From contig NZ_JAHNZT010000011.1 in assembly GCF_019039035.1 (NCBI RefSeq), positions 171,048 through 235,047 of the forward strand: a DNA stretch of 64,000 nucleotides. Direction: 5' to 3'. Below the pieces are notes generated by a model, which was not told the DNA's origin, made no database searches, and saw only the letters and a list, made by a program, of their open reading frames with translations. Position 1 is the stretch's first letter; the number at the start of each line of letters is the position of its first letter. A program made the translations under genes and the position numbers. Source of the stretch: Citreicoccus inhibens (lineage in GTDB: Bacteria; Myxococcota; Myxococcia; Myxococcales; Myxococcaceae). This document shows, piece by piece, positions 18,481-26,366 of the stretch.

Positions 18481-20148
18481 ATGCCTGACACACCACGAAC
18501 TGCACGCTCCGGGCGTCGCGCCTGGAGTGACGTCTGGGCGGACGTCCGGCTCGACGTGTCCCGCGTGTTCCTCCTGTGGGGCCTGTTGGTGCGGCAGGGC
18601 TTCCGGGTGCTCGTGCTGCGCGCGACGGGCCGAGGCTCTCCGCAGGAGCTCGCGGTGGGGCTGCGCCGCTCGCTGGAGGGCATGGGGCTGACATACGTGA
18701 AGCTGGGGCAGTACCTGTCGCTGCGCATGGACCTGCTGCCCCGCGAGGCGTGCGTCGAGCTGGGCAAGCTGTTCGAGCGCGCCCGGCCCATGCCCCCCGA
18801 GGCCGTGCGCCGGCGCGTGGAGGAGGAGCTGGGCGGTCCCTTGGAGCGCATCTTCCCGGAGTTCGAGATGGAGCCGCTGGGCTCCGCGTCCATCGCCCAG
18901 GTGCATCGAGCGCGTACCGCCGCGGGCGAGGTGGTGGCGGTGAAGCTCCAGCGGTTCGACCTGGAGCGCACGTTCCGCTCGGACATGCGGCTGTTTCGCG
19001 CGCTGACGCGGTTCGTGGATCGGCACCGGTTGCTGGGCGCCATTCCGGTGACCGAGACGCTGGAGCAGTTCGCCCTGTTCACCTTGCGCGAGCTGGACTT
19101 CTTCGCGGAGGCGCGCATCGCCGAGACGGTGCGCCACGACGTGGGCGATCGGCTGGTGGTGCCGCGCGTGGACTGGGCCTTGAGCACGCAGCGGCTGCTG
19201 ACCATGGAGTTCGTGCGGGGCGTGAGCCTTCAGAAGATCTTCGACCTCTACGACGCCGGGCGAAGTGACGAGGTCGAGAAGCTCCTGCCTGGGGTGGACC
19301 TGCGGGCCGCCGTGCTGCGCATCGCCGATGCCTGCCTCTTCCAGCTCTTCTCCACGGGGCGCTTCCACGGCGACCCGCATCCAGGGAACCTGCTCATCCG
19401 TCCGGATGGCGCTCCGGTGCTCATCGACTTCGGCATCTACGGGATGCTCACGCGCACGCGGCGCGAGGAGCTGTGCGACTACATGGAGGCCATCGCCATG
19501 GGGCGCTTCGCGCGAGCCGCCCGGGTGCATGATCGACTGTCCGTTCCCACGGACGAGACCGACGTCGCCAGCTACCACCGCGACTTCGCCGACATCATGT
19601 CCCGCTGGTACTCGCGGGCGAAGTCCCCCGACGCGCCCGCCGAGGAGCGGCACCTGGGCAGCGCCATCGGGGAGATCACCGAGCTTCAGCGGCGCTACCA
19701 CGTGCGCATGGAGCCGGATCAGCTCCTCGTGTGGCGGGCCATTGGCCTGTTGGATGCCACGGCGCTGCGGGTGCCAGAGCACGTGGACCTGCTCGCGTTG
19801 ATGGAGACGTTCTTCCTGCGCACCCGCCCCACGCCGATGGTGCGGCTGCTGCGGCTGGTGGGAGACAAGGGCGTGGCCTCCGCCTCGGTCCAGGAGGGCC
19901 TGTCCTGGCCTGGGCAGGCGCGGGCGCTGCTCACGGAAGCGCGGCGCAGTGCCGTCGGGAACGTTCATCAGGAGCGTGCCTCGGGGCGCGTGGCGCGCGG
20001 CGTGGCACGGCCCCTCGCGCTCACGGTGTCTGCCCTGGGGCTCGGCATCCTGTCCCTGGGCGCCTGGGGCGGGGGGATGCCCGAGGGGTTCTCCCTCGCG
20101 GTCGCGGTGGCGCTCGCCGGGCTTGCCTGGGTCCTGGCGAGTCGCTGA
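18481..20148 (+). CDS. ABC1/UbiB/AarF-family atypical kinase (second copy)
   Basis: A 555-aa paralogue of the divergent ABC1 protein. KxGQ motif in YVKLGQYLSLRMDLLP (about aa 74–89), alanine-rich loop GSASIAQVH, Lys in VAVKLQRF, catalytic region FHGDPHPGNLL and IDFGIYG. The C terminus has two hydrophobic segments (LALTVSALGLGILSLG and LAVAVALAGLAWVLA). Start ATG at 18481 with GGGGAGG/CGCGGGG upstream. The two copies are clearly diverged at the sequence level, so they probably form different complexes rather than being a recent duplication. Convergent with the ACP gene (14-nt gap). Confidence 0.9.
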   Translation: MPDTPRTARSGRRAWSDVWADVRLDVSRVFLLWGLLVRQGFRVLVLRATGRGSPQELAVGLRRSLEGMGLTYVKLGQYLSLRMDLLPREACVELGKLFERARPMPPEAVRRRVEEELGGPLERIFPEFEMEPLGSASIAQVHRARTAAGEVVAVKLQRFDLERTFRSDMRLFRALTRFVDRHRLLGAIPVTETLEQFALFTLRELDFFAEARIAETVRHDVGDRLVVPRVDWALSTQRLLTMEFVRGVSLQKIFDLYDAGRSDEVEKLLPGVDLRAAVLRIADACLFQLFSTGRFHGDPHPGNLLIRPDGAPVLIDFGIYGMLTRTRREELCDYMEAIAMGRFARAARVHDRLSVPTDETDVASYHRDFADIMSRWYSRAKSPDAPAEERHLGSAIGEITELQRRYHVRMEPDQLLVWRAIGLLDATALRVPEHVDLLALMETFFLRTRPTPMVRLLRLVGDKGVASASVQEGLSWPGQARALLTEARRSAVGNVHQERASGRVARGVARPLALTVSALGLGILSLGAWGGGMPEGFSLAVAVALAGLAWVLASR

Positions 20149-20162
20149 GCGCATGTCGTGGC

Positions 20163-20417
20163 TCAGACCGTGACCCCGGTGGCTCGCACCAGGGTCGCGA
20201 TGTCGCGCACCTTGCTGGCCTTGGCCATGTCCGCGCCGCGGAACGTGGTGGCCAGGTGGTCCTCCAGGTAGCCCACGGTCTCCATGAAGGCCAGTGAGCC
20301 GATGCCGAGGCTCTGGAGGTCCGTGTCGAGCGTGACCTGCCCGAACTCACTCTCGCGCTCCGGCAGGGTGCTGCGCAGGGCCTCTTGGATGAGGCGGAGG
20401 ACTTCGTCGTCGCTCAT
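20163..20417 (-). CDS. Acyl carrier protein (partner of fatty acyl-AMP ligase)
   Basis: An 84-aa ACP. The phosphopantetheine attachment site is the Ser in SLGIGSLAFMETV (Ser41); Ile replaces the usual Asp of the DSL motif (GIGSL versus GxDSL). Start ATG with GAGGAGG 8 nt upstream. It lies 24 nt downstream of the FAAL gene in the same direction, the standard FAAL–ACP pairing in which the ligase loads a free fatty acid as acyl-ACP. The Asp-to-Ile change at the attachment motif is unusual but compatible with function in some specialised ACPs. Which enzyme uses the acyl-ACP is not certain. Confidence 0.86.
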   Translation of the reverse strand: MSDDEVLRLIQEALRSTLPERESEFGQVTLDTDLQSLGIGSLAFMETVGYLEDHLATTFRGADMAKASKVRDIATLVRATGVTV

Positions 20418-20441
20418 GGCGTATTGCCTCCTCGGCTTCGG

Positions 20442-22121
20442 CTACTGGAGCTGGTTGCGCAAGTAGAGCTCGCGGACCTGGTGGCGCTTCACCTTGCCGG
20501 AGGACGTCTTGGGCAGACCTCCCGGGCCAATGCAGACGACCTCGGCGCGGCGCACGTTCTGGGACAGCCGCACGACGTACTCAATCTGCGCGCTGAGCCC
20601 CACGCGATCCGAGCTGCTCGTCTCCGCCACGACGACCAACTCCTCGCCCTCGTCGCCGGGGCGCGAGAAGGCCACGACGTTGCCGCGGCGCACGCCCTCC
20701 ACTTCGGATACGGCCCACTCGATGACCTGCGGGTGCAGGTTGCGCCCGTTCAGGATGATGAGGTCCTTGGTGCGCCCCGTGACGTAGAGGTGTCCATCGC
20801 AGAAGTAGCCCAGGTCTCCGGTGTTGAGCCAACCGGCCTTGAGCGCCTCGCGCGACTGCTCCTCGTTCTGAAAGTAGCCCGCCATGACGGAGGGGCCGCG
20901 CACGTGGATGGCGCCCTCCTGGCCATCGGGAAGGGGTTGCCCCTCGCGGTCGAGGATGACGACCTCGTGCTCCGGGAAGGGGACCCCGCAGGACACGTGC
21001 TCCAGCGCGGGCGCGTCCGGCTCGGCGAGGCGAGCCTGGCCCGTCTGTTGGAACGCGGAGTCCACCCGGCGCGTGCGGAGCTCCTCGTCGAGCGGCTTCA
21101 TGGTGACGGCCAGCGTGGACTCGGCCAGCCCGTAGGCGGGCAGCAACGCGCGAGGAGACAGTCGGCTGTGCTCCCCGAGCACGCGCGCGAACTGTCGCAA
21201 GGTCCCCGGCGCGATGGGCTCTGCGCCGCAGCCGAAGGCCTTCATGCAGGACAGGTCCCACTGTGCCATCTGCGCGGGCTTGGATTTTCGCAGCGCCAGC
21301 GCGTACGCGAAGTTCGGTCCGAACGAGACGGTCCCTCGGTGGCGGTGAATGGTGTCCAGCCACACCGAGGCGTTGCGCACGAAGCGAAGCGTGGGGATGA
21401 ACACCACGGACACGCCCCAGACCACGGGACCCAGCACGAAGCCGACGAGTCCCATGTCGTGGTACAGCGGCAGCCAGCTCACGCCCTTGTCCACGCCGGG
21501 CACCATCCGCAGGCCGTGGCCCATGAAGCCGCGGATGTTCCCCAACAGCGCGCGGTGTGTGACGACGACGCCCTTGGGCGCGGACGTCGAGCCTGACGTG
21601 TACTGCAGGAACGCCACGTCATCCGGCTGGATGTCCGGGAAGCGCGGCGGTGACTCCGCGCCGTTCAACGCGTGGCAGCCGAGCACGCGCCCCTTCAGCT
21701 CGGGGAGCCAGTCGAGGAACGTCTCCAGCGCGCCCAGGAGTTCATCCGAGGCGACCAGGAATCGCGCGCCCGCGGCCTTGAGGATGGTGGTGGTGGTCCG
21801 GGCGTAGTCCTCCAGGTTGTTCAGGTACATGGGCGGATAGACCGGCACGGGGATCACGCCCAGGCGCAGCGCCGCGAGGAACGTCAGGATGAAGTCCTCG
21901 GGCAGGATGATGAGCAGGCCCAGGCGATCCCCGCGCTCCAGCCCGAGCCGTTGAAGTCCCGCCGCGAGGAGCGCGGTCCGGCGGTCCAGGTCTGGAAACG
22001 CCACGAACGTCTCGTGGCCCTCGAGGTCCTGGAACGTGAAGCCATTCTCGGGATGCAGCACTCCCACGCGCGCGATGGCCTCCGCGAGCGTCCGGTGTGA
22101 CGGCCATTCCTGGGCATGCAT
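20442..22121 (-). CDS. Fatty acyl-AMP ligase (FAAL)
   Basis: A 559-aa ANL-superfamily ligase that activates a fatty acid with ATP and transfers it to an ACP. Seen: P-loop YTSGSTSAPKG (about aa 174–184), SWLPLYHDMGL (about 225–235, a FAAL/long-chain signature), AYGLAESTLAV, NTGDLGYF, GRTKDLIILNGRNLHPQ and a terminal SSGKVKRHQ with the catalytic Lys. FAALs differ from FACLs by an insertion in the C-terminal part; the GRNLHPQ-to-terminus spacing fits. Start ATG with GGGAGGAG upstream. Operon with the following ACP; divergent from the molybdopterin oxidoreductase. In tambjamine-like and sphingolipid pathways a comparable FAAL/ACP pair feeds amine-forming enzymes. Confidence 0.92.
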   Translation of the reverse strand: MHAQEWPSHRTLAEAIARVGVLHPENGFTFQDLEGHETFVAFPDLDRRTALLAAGLQRLGLERGDRLGLLIILPEDFILTFLAALRLGVIPVPVYPPMYLNNLEDYARTTTTILKAAGARFLVASDELLGALETFLDWLPELKGRVLGCHALNGAESPPRFPDIQPDDVAFLQYTSGSTSAPKGVVVTHRALLGNIRGFMGHGLRMVPGVDKGVSWLPLYHDMGLVGFVLGPVVWGVSVVFIPTLRFVRNASVWLDTIHRHRGTVSFGPNFAYALALRKSKPAQMAQWDLSCMKAFGCGAEPIAPGTLRQFARVLGEHSRLSPRALLPAYGLAESTLAVTMKPLDEELRTRRVDSAFQQTGQARLAEPDAPALEHVSCGVPFPEHEVVILDREGQPLPDGQEGAIHVRGPSVMAGYFQNEEQSREALKAGWLNTGDLGYFCDGHLYVTGRTKDLIILNGRNLHPQVIEWAVSEVEGVRRGNVVAFSRPGDEGEELVVVAETSSSDRVGLSAQIEYVVRLSQNVRRAEVVCIGPGGLPKTSSGKVKRHQVRELYLRNQLQ

Positions 22122-22359
22122 CGCTTCACTCCTCCCGCGGGTTCTTGCGTGATGGATTGCGAAGGAAATGCGAGTGTCTGCTCTAGAGATTCGCGGTGAA
22201 CCTTGTCAATGCACTGCTGGGCAGGCGTTTGTGCGAAACCGGGCAGTGCTCTTGGGTTGGGTTGTGTCGAGGGTTCGTGGCTGGACTTGGTTGGGATTGA
22301 CGTGCTACCCCTGCCGCTCGTCTGTCTTTCGGGATGTATGCGCTGGGAGGCGTTCCGAC
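22122..22359. promoter_or_regulatory. Divergent promoter region FAAL / molybdopterin oxidoreductase
   Basis: This 238-nt gap is noticeably AT-richer than its surroundings and holds the promoters of both divergent transcripts. The oxidoreductase ribosome site GGGAGG (22346–22351 region) precedes a GTG start. An open frame reading through the gap is rejected because its residues match nothing and the conserved N terminus begins at the GTG. Confidence 0.5.
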
Positions 22360-24546
22360 GTGGCGAGGACCCACTTCCGCACTTGCCCCTTGTGCGAGGC
22401 CATGTGTGGCATCGCCTTGAAGTGTGAAGAGGGTTTGATTACTGACATTCGTGGGGATCCGGACGATCCGCTCAGTCGCGGGTATTTGTGCCCGAAGGCG
22501 GTCGCGCTCAAGGACATCCACGAGGACCCGCTTCGACTGCGCCAGCCGCTGCGACGGGTGGGGGCTCGCTGGGAGCCGGTGGGCTGGGACGAGGCGCTCG
22601 ACGAAGTCGCGGAGCGGCTGCACGCCGTGCGCCGCGAGCACGGCGCGGACAGCGTGGCCTACTACCAAGGCAATCCGCATGTGCACAATCACGGCGCGTT
22701 GCTCATGGCCATGGAGTTCACGCGGAGCCTGGGGTCGCGCTCCCGCTTCTCCACCGCGTCCATGGACCACCTGCCGCACCTGCTCACCGCGTACCAGATG
22801 TTCGGGCATCAGCTGTTGATGCCGGTGCCGGACCTGGATCGCACCGACCTGCTCGTGGTGTTGGGCGGCAATCCGGCGGTCTCCAACGGCAGCTTGATGA
22901 CGGCGCCGGACATGACCCGCCGACTCAAGGCGCTGCGGCAGCGGGGCGGCCGGGTCGTGGTCATCGATCCGCGACGCACGCGCACCGCGGAGCTGGGAGA
23001 TACCCATCACTTCATTCGCCCCGGCACGGATCCGCTGTTGCTACTCGCGCTCATCCAGACCCTGTTTCACGAGGGCAAGGTGGCGCTGGGCCGCCTGGCG
23101 GACTTCACGGATGGGGTCGAGGTGCTGCGTGAAGTCTCGGCGTCCTACAACCCCGAGCGGGTCGCGGCGCAGGTGGGGATCTCCGCCGAGGACATCCGCG
23201 CGCTCGCGCTCGACCTCGCGGCGGCGCCCACCGCGGTCGTCTATGGCCGGCTGGGGGTGTGCACGCAGGAGTTCGGGACGCTGAATTGCTGGCTCATCAA
23301 TGCGATCAACGTGCTCACCGGCAATCTGGATCGTCTGGGCGGCGCCGCGTTCACCCGGCCCGCGGTGGACACCGTGGCCGTGGGCAAGTGGATGGGGCAG
23401 CAGGGCGAGCTGGGAGGGTGGTCCAGCCGCGTGCGCGGGCTGCCCGCGTTCACCGGCGAGCTGCCCGTGGCCACGCTCGCGGAGGAACTCGACACGCCGG
23501 GCGAGGGGCGCCTCCGCGCGTTGGTGTGCGCCGCGGGCAACCCTGTGCTCACCGCGCCCAATGGCGGGCGGCTCGCGCGTGCCCTGGATGGGCTCGACTT
23601 CATGGTGGCCATCGACTTCTACGTGAACGAGACGGCCCGCCACGCGCACTTCGTGCTGCCCCCCACCTTCGCGCTGGAGCGCGACCACTACGACGTGGCG
23701 ATGCACATGATGTCGGTGCGCAACACCACGCGCTACTGCCCGCCCATGGTCCCCGCGGGGCCGGAGGCTCGGCACGACTGGGAGATCTACCTGGATCTGG
23801 CGATTCGTCTGGACGCGCTCCGGGGCGGTCCCATCGGGTGGCTCGGCGTGCTCCGGGGGCGGCTCCTGCGTTGGTTCACGCCCACGCGGCTCATTGATCT
23901 GTTCCTGCGGATTGGACCCTATGGGCGCCGCTCGCCGCTGGGACGCGGGCTGTCGTTGGCGGCCTTGCGCGAGCAAGCACATGCCGTTGACCTGGGGCCG
24001 TTGGAGCCGTGTCTCCCAAGGCGCCTGTACACGCGGGGCAAGCGCTTGCAGTTGGCGCCGCCGCTCCTGGTGGCGGACCTGAAGCGGCTGTCCGAGCGCT
24101 TCACCGCGCAGGGCGCGACGGCCGCGGCTCCGGAGCTGGTGCTCATCGGGCGGCGGCAGCTGCGCACGAACAACTCCTGGATGCACCACGTCCCGCGGCT
24201 CACCAAGGGCCCGGACACCTGCACGCTGCTGATGCACCCCGAGGACGCGCGTCGGCTGTCGCTCCGAGAGGGGCAGGCGGTGGCGGTGTGCTCGCGCGTG
24301 GGCCGTGTCACGGCGCCGCTGGAGATCACGGACGCCATCATGCCCGGCGTGGTGAGCCTGCCGCATGGCTTCGGGCAACACGCGGGGGACGCCGCGCCGG
24401 GAATGCCGGCGGTCACCCATCCCGGCGTGAGCCTCAACGATTTGACGGACGACGCGCGCGTGGACGCGCTGTCGGGGACCATCGCGTTCTCGGGCGTGCC
24501 GGTGACGGTGGTCGCGGCGGAGGCCGAGGTCTCCGCGACGGGATGA
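22360..24546 (+). CDS. Molybdopterin-dependent oxidoreductase (formate dehydrogenase/nitrate reductase-like)
   Basis: A 728-aa member of the DMSO-reductase superfamily. The N-terminal [4Fe-4S] site is CPLCEAMCGI with a fourth Cys in GYLCPKA. A Mo-bis-MGD core follows (VAYYQGNPHVHNHG, then LVVLGGNPAVSNGS and VIDPRRTRTAELGDTHHFIRP). The C-terminal cap domain has LMHPEDARRLSLREGQAV and GVVSLPHGFGQH. Start GTG 22360, chosen for its GGGAGG site and because the protein then begins just before the cluster-binding Cys. There is no twin-arginine signal, so it is cytoplasmic. No partner subunits are nearby; the electron acceptor and substrate are unknown. The acyl-CoA dehydrogenase gene follows after about 100 nt. 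Confidence 0.88.
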   Translation: MARTHFRTCPLCEAMCGIALKCEEGLITDIRGDPDDPLSRGYLCPKAVALKDIHEDPLRLRQPLRRVGARWEPVGWDEALDEVAERLHAVRREHGADSVAYYQGNPHVHNHGALLMAMEFTRSLGSRSRFSTASMDHLPHLLTAYQMFGHQLLMPVPDLDRTDLLVVLGGNPAVSNGSLMTAPDMTRRLKALRQRGGRVVVIDPRRTRTAELGDTHHFIRPGTDPLLLLALIQTLFHEGKVALGRLADFTDGVEVLREVSASYNPERVAAQVGISAEDIRALALDLAAAPTAVVYGRLGVCTQEFGTLNCWLINAINVLTGNLDRLGGAAFTRPAVDTVAVGKWMGQQGELGGWSSRVRGLPAFTGELPVATLAEELDTPGEGRLRALVCAAGNPVLTAPNGGRLARALDGLDFMVAIDFYVNETARHAHFVLPPTFALERDHYDVAMHMMSVRNTTRYCPPMVPAGPEARHDWEIYLDLAIRLDALRGGPIGWLGVLRGRLLRWFTPTRLIDLFLRIGPYGRRSPLGRGLSLAALREQAHAVDLGPLEPCLPRRLYTRGKRLQLAPPLLVADLKRLSERFTAQGATAAAPELVLIGRRQLRTNNSWMHHVPRLTKGPDTCTLLMHPEDARRLSLREGQAVAVCSRVGRVTAPLEITDAIMPGVVSLPHGFGQHAGDAAPGMPAVTHPGVSLNDLTDDARVDALSGTIAFSGVPVTVVAAEAEVSATG

Positions 24547-24643
24547 CCCCACGCTGGACGTGGGGGTGACACGGCCGGGCGCCCGGGGTCGTCAAGCAGG
24601 TCGGGCCTTCAACCCGCGGTCTGAATGGGAGGGGATAGGAACC

Positions 24644-25894
24644 ATGGGCAGCTTCCTGAACCTGGATGGCCTTGCGCTCAATGCGGAGCAAGGGAAGTGG
24701 AAGCGCAGAGCGGAAGGCGTCGCTCGAGAGATCCTCCGGGCGCACGCCGCTCGGGTCGATCAGGATGCTTCGTTTCCGCGCGAGAGCATCCGCGCGCTCG
24801 GCGAAGCGGGCATCCTCGGCATGGGCCTGCCCAAGGAGTGGGGTGGCGGTGGGCAGAACATCTTCACGTCCATCATCGTGACCGAGCAGCTCGCCAAGGC
24901 CTGCGCGGCGACGGCGATGTGCTTCCACATGCACCAGTCCACCTTGCCGCTGCTCATCGCCACGGCGACCCCCGAGCAGGTGGAGACCTTCCTGAAGCCC
25001 GTCGCGATGGGCAAGGCGCTCGGGGCGTATGCCATGAGCGAGCCGGGCTCGGGCAACCGCATCTGGCACATGGACAGCCACGCGGAGCGCGAAGGCGACG
25101 AGTACGTCATCGACTCGTACAAGTCGTTCTGCACGAGCGCGGGGAGCGCGGACTTCTATCTGCTTCCGGTTCGCTCCGGGCCTGGGCTCAAGCCCAATGA
25201 CCTGAGCCTCTTCTTCGTCCCCGGCGACACGCCGAACATCAAGCCGGTGGGCGTCTGGGATGGGATGGGCCTGCGCGGCAATGGCAGCCGGCCGATCCAC
25301 TTCGACCGTTGCCGCGTCCACAAGAAGTACATGATGGGGGCGGAGAAGACGGGCCTGTCGTTCATGATGGCCTACTCGCTGCCCATCTACCTGTGCGGCA
25401 TGGCGGCCTGCTACGTGGGCATCGCCCAGGCGGCGTACGAGGCGGCCGTGGACCACGTGAAGAAGCGCGTGCACACGGACACCAACAAGAGCCTCGCCCA
25501 CGTGGAGACGGTGCAGCGGCTCATCGCGGAGATGCGCGTGTCCATCGACGTGGTCCGCTCGACGGTGCTGCGCATTTCCCAGATGGCGGATAACGCCGTG
25601 GTGCTCTTCAACGAGTTCAAGTCCACGGACCTCCTGGACGAGGTCATGCGCGACAACCCGGACGACCCGTTCTTCATCGAGGTGGCGACGCTCAAGCCGG
25701 CCGCCTGTGAGATGGCCATCGAGGTGACGAGCAAGGCCATGCAGGTCTGCGGCGGCGCGGCCTACAAGCGCGGGCACATCGTGGAGCGCGCGTATCGCGA
25801 TGGCCGAGCGGGCTCGGTGATGGGCCCCTCGGACGACACGACGAAGATTGTCATTGGCACGCAGATCCTCGGGTTGCCCCAGCCCTGGGTGTGA
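24644..25894 (+). CDS. Acyl-CoA dehydrogenase-like flavoprotein, atypical active site
   Basis: A 416-aa ACAD-fold protein. Family features: GILGMGLPKEWGGGG, AYAMSEPGSGN (FAD/substrate loop), GMGLRGNGSRPIHFD and, near the C terminus, QVCGGAAYKRGHIVERAYRDGR. Start ATG 24644 with GGAGGGGATAGGA upstream. In ordinary ACADs the C-terminal catalytic Glu sits in a YEGT-type motif; here the equivalent reads SVMGPSDD with no Glu, and I see no compensating Glu in the alternative position (GLSFMMAYSLPIYLC). It may therefore carry out a different flavin reaction (ACP-bound substrate desaturation, hydroxylation) or use another base. It is followed by SCP2-like and transporter genes in the same direction. 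Confidence 0.85.
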   Translation: MGSFLNLDGLALNAEQGKWKRRAEGVAREILRAHAARVDQDASFPRESIRALGEAGILGMGLPKEWGGGGQNIFTSIIVTEQLAKACAATAMCFHMHQSTLPLLIATATPEQVETFLKPVAMGKALGAYAMSEPGSGNRIWHMDSHAEREGDEYVIDSYKSFCTSAGSADFYLLPVRSGPGLKPNDLSLFFVPGDTPNIKPVGVWDGMGLRGNGSRPIHFDRCRVHKKYMMGAEKTGLSFMMAYSLPIYLCGMAACYVGIAQAAYEAAVDHVKKRVHTDTNKSLAHVETVQRLIAEMRVSIDVVRSTVLRISQMADNAVVLFNEFKSTDLLDEVMRDNPDDPFFIEVATLKPAACEMAIEVTSKAMQVCGGAAYKRGHIVERAYRDGRAGSVMGPSDDTTKIVIGTQILGLPQPWV

Positions 25895-25959
25895 GGCGCG
25901 AGCGGAGCTGACACGAGCGGCGGGGCCGTCCAACCAATCCACCCAAGGGGTGCAAGCCG

Positions 25960-26343
25960 ATGTGGAACACGAACGCAACCACGACGGGGCTGAGCGAGGT
26001 CCTTCAGGACTTCCAGGCTCGATTCAATGACAACCCACGTGCGAAGAAGCTGGTGACGGGCTGGGACAGGTCCGTGCTGCTCGACGCGTCCAATACGGGC
26101 AACAAGTTCGTGCTGGCCGTGCAGGACCACGCGCTGCGGGAGGTCCGGAAGGTGGCGGACTTCGACGAGGACGCGGAGAACCTGGTGCACCTGCAAGGAG
26201 ACGAGAGCGTGCTGACGGAGATCTTCTCCGGACGCTACAACCCGGCGACGGCGCTGGTGGATGGGGCCATCTCCATCTTCTCGTCGGACCGCGACAAGGT
26301 GAAGCTCGAGGCGCTGGCGATGATTCTCTGGCGGCTGGGCTGA
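25960..26343 (+). CDS. SCP2-like lipid-binding protein
   Basis: A 127-aa protein matching the C-terminal pattern of SCP2 domains: VHLQGDESVLTEIFSGRYN, then PATALVDGAISIFSSDRDKV and LEALAMILWRLG. This is the strand–helix unit that binds acyl chains in the carrier fold. No catalytic motif or export signal. Start ATG 25960 with AAGGGG upstream. It lies 65 nt after the ACAD-like gene and 23 nt before the APC transporter, so probably one transcript. Inferred role: carrying the hydrophobic substrate or product of the ACAD-like enzyme. Confidence 0.7.
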   Translation: MWNTNATTTGLSEVLQDFQARFNDNPRAKKLVTGWDRSVLLDASNTGNKFVLAVQDHALREVRKVADFDEDAENLVHLQGDESVLTEIFSGRYNPATALVDGAISIFSSDRDKVKLEALAMILWRLG

Positions 26344-26366
26344 GCGCGCACGCGTCCGGGGGGCGG

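Noticed and set aside
22168..22359. N-terminal extension of the molybdopterin oxidoreductase
   Set aside because: Residues before the GTG at 22360 match no oxidoreductase; the gap is AT-richer, needed for promoters, and a good GGGAGG site precedes the GTG.
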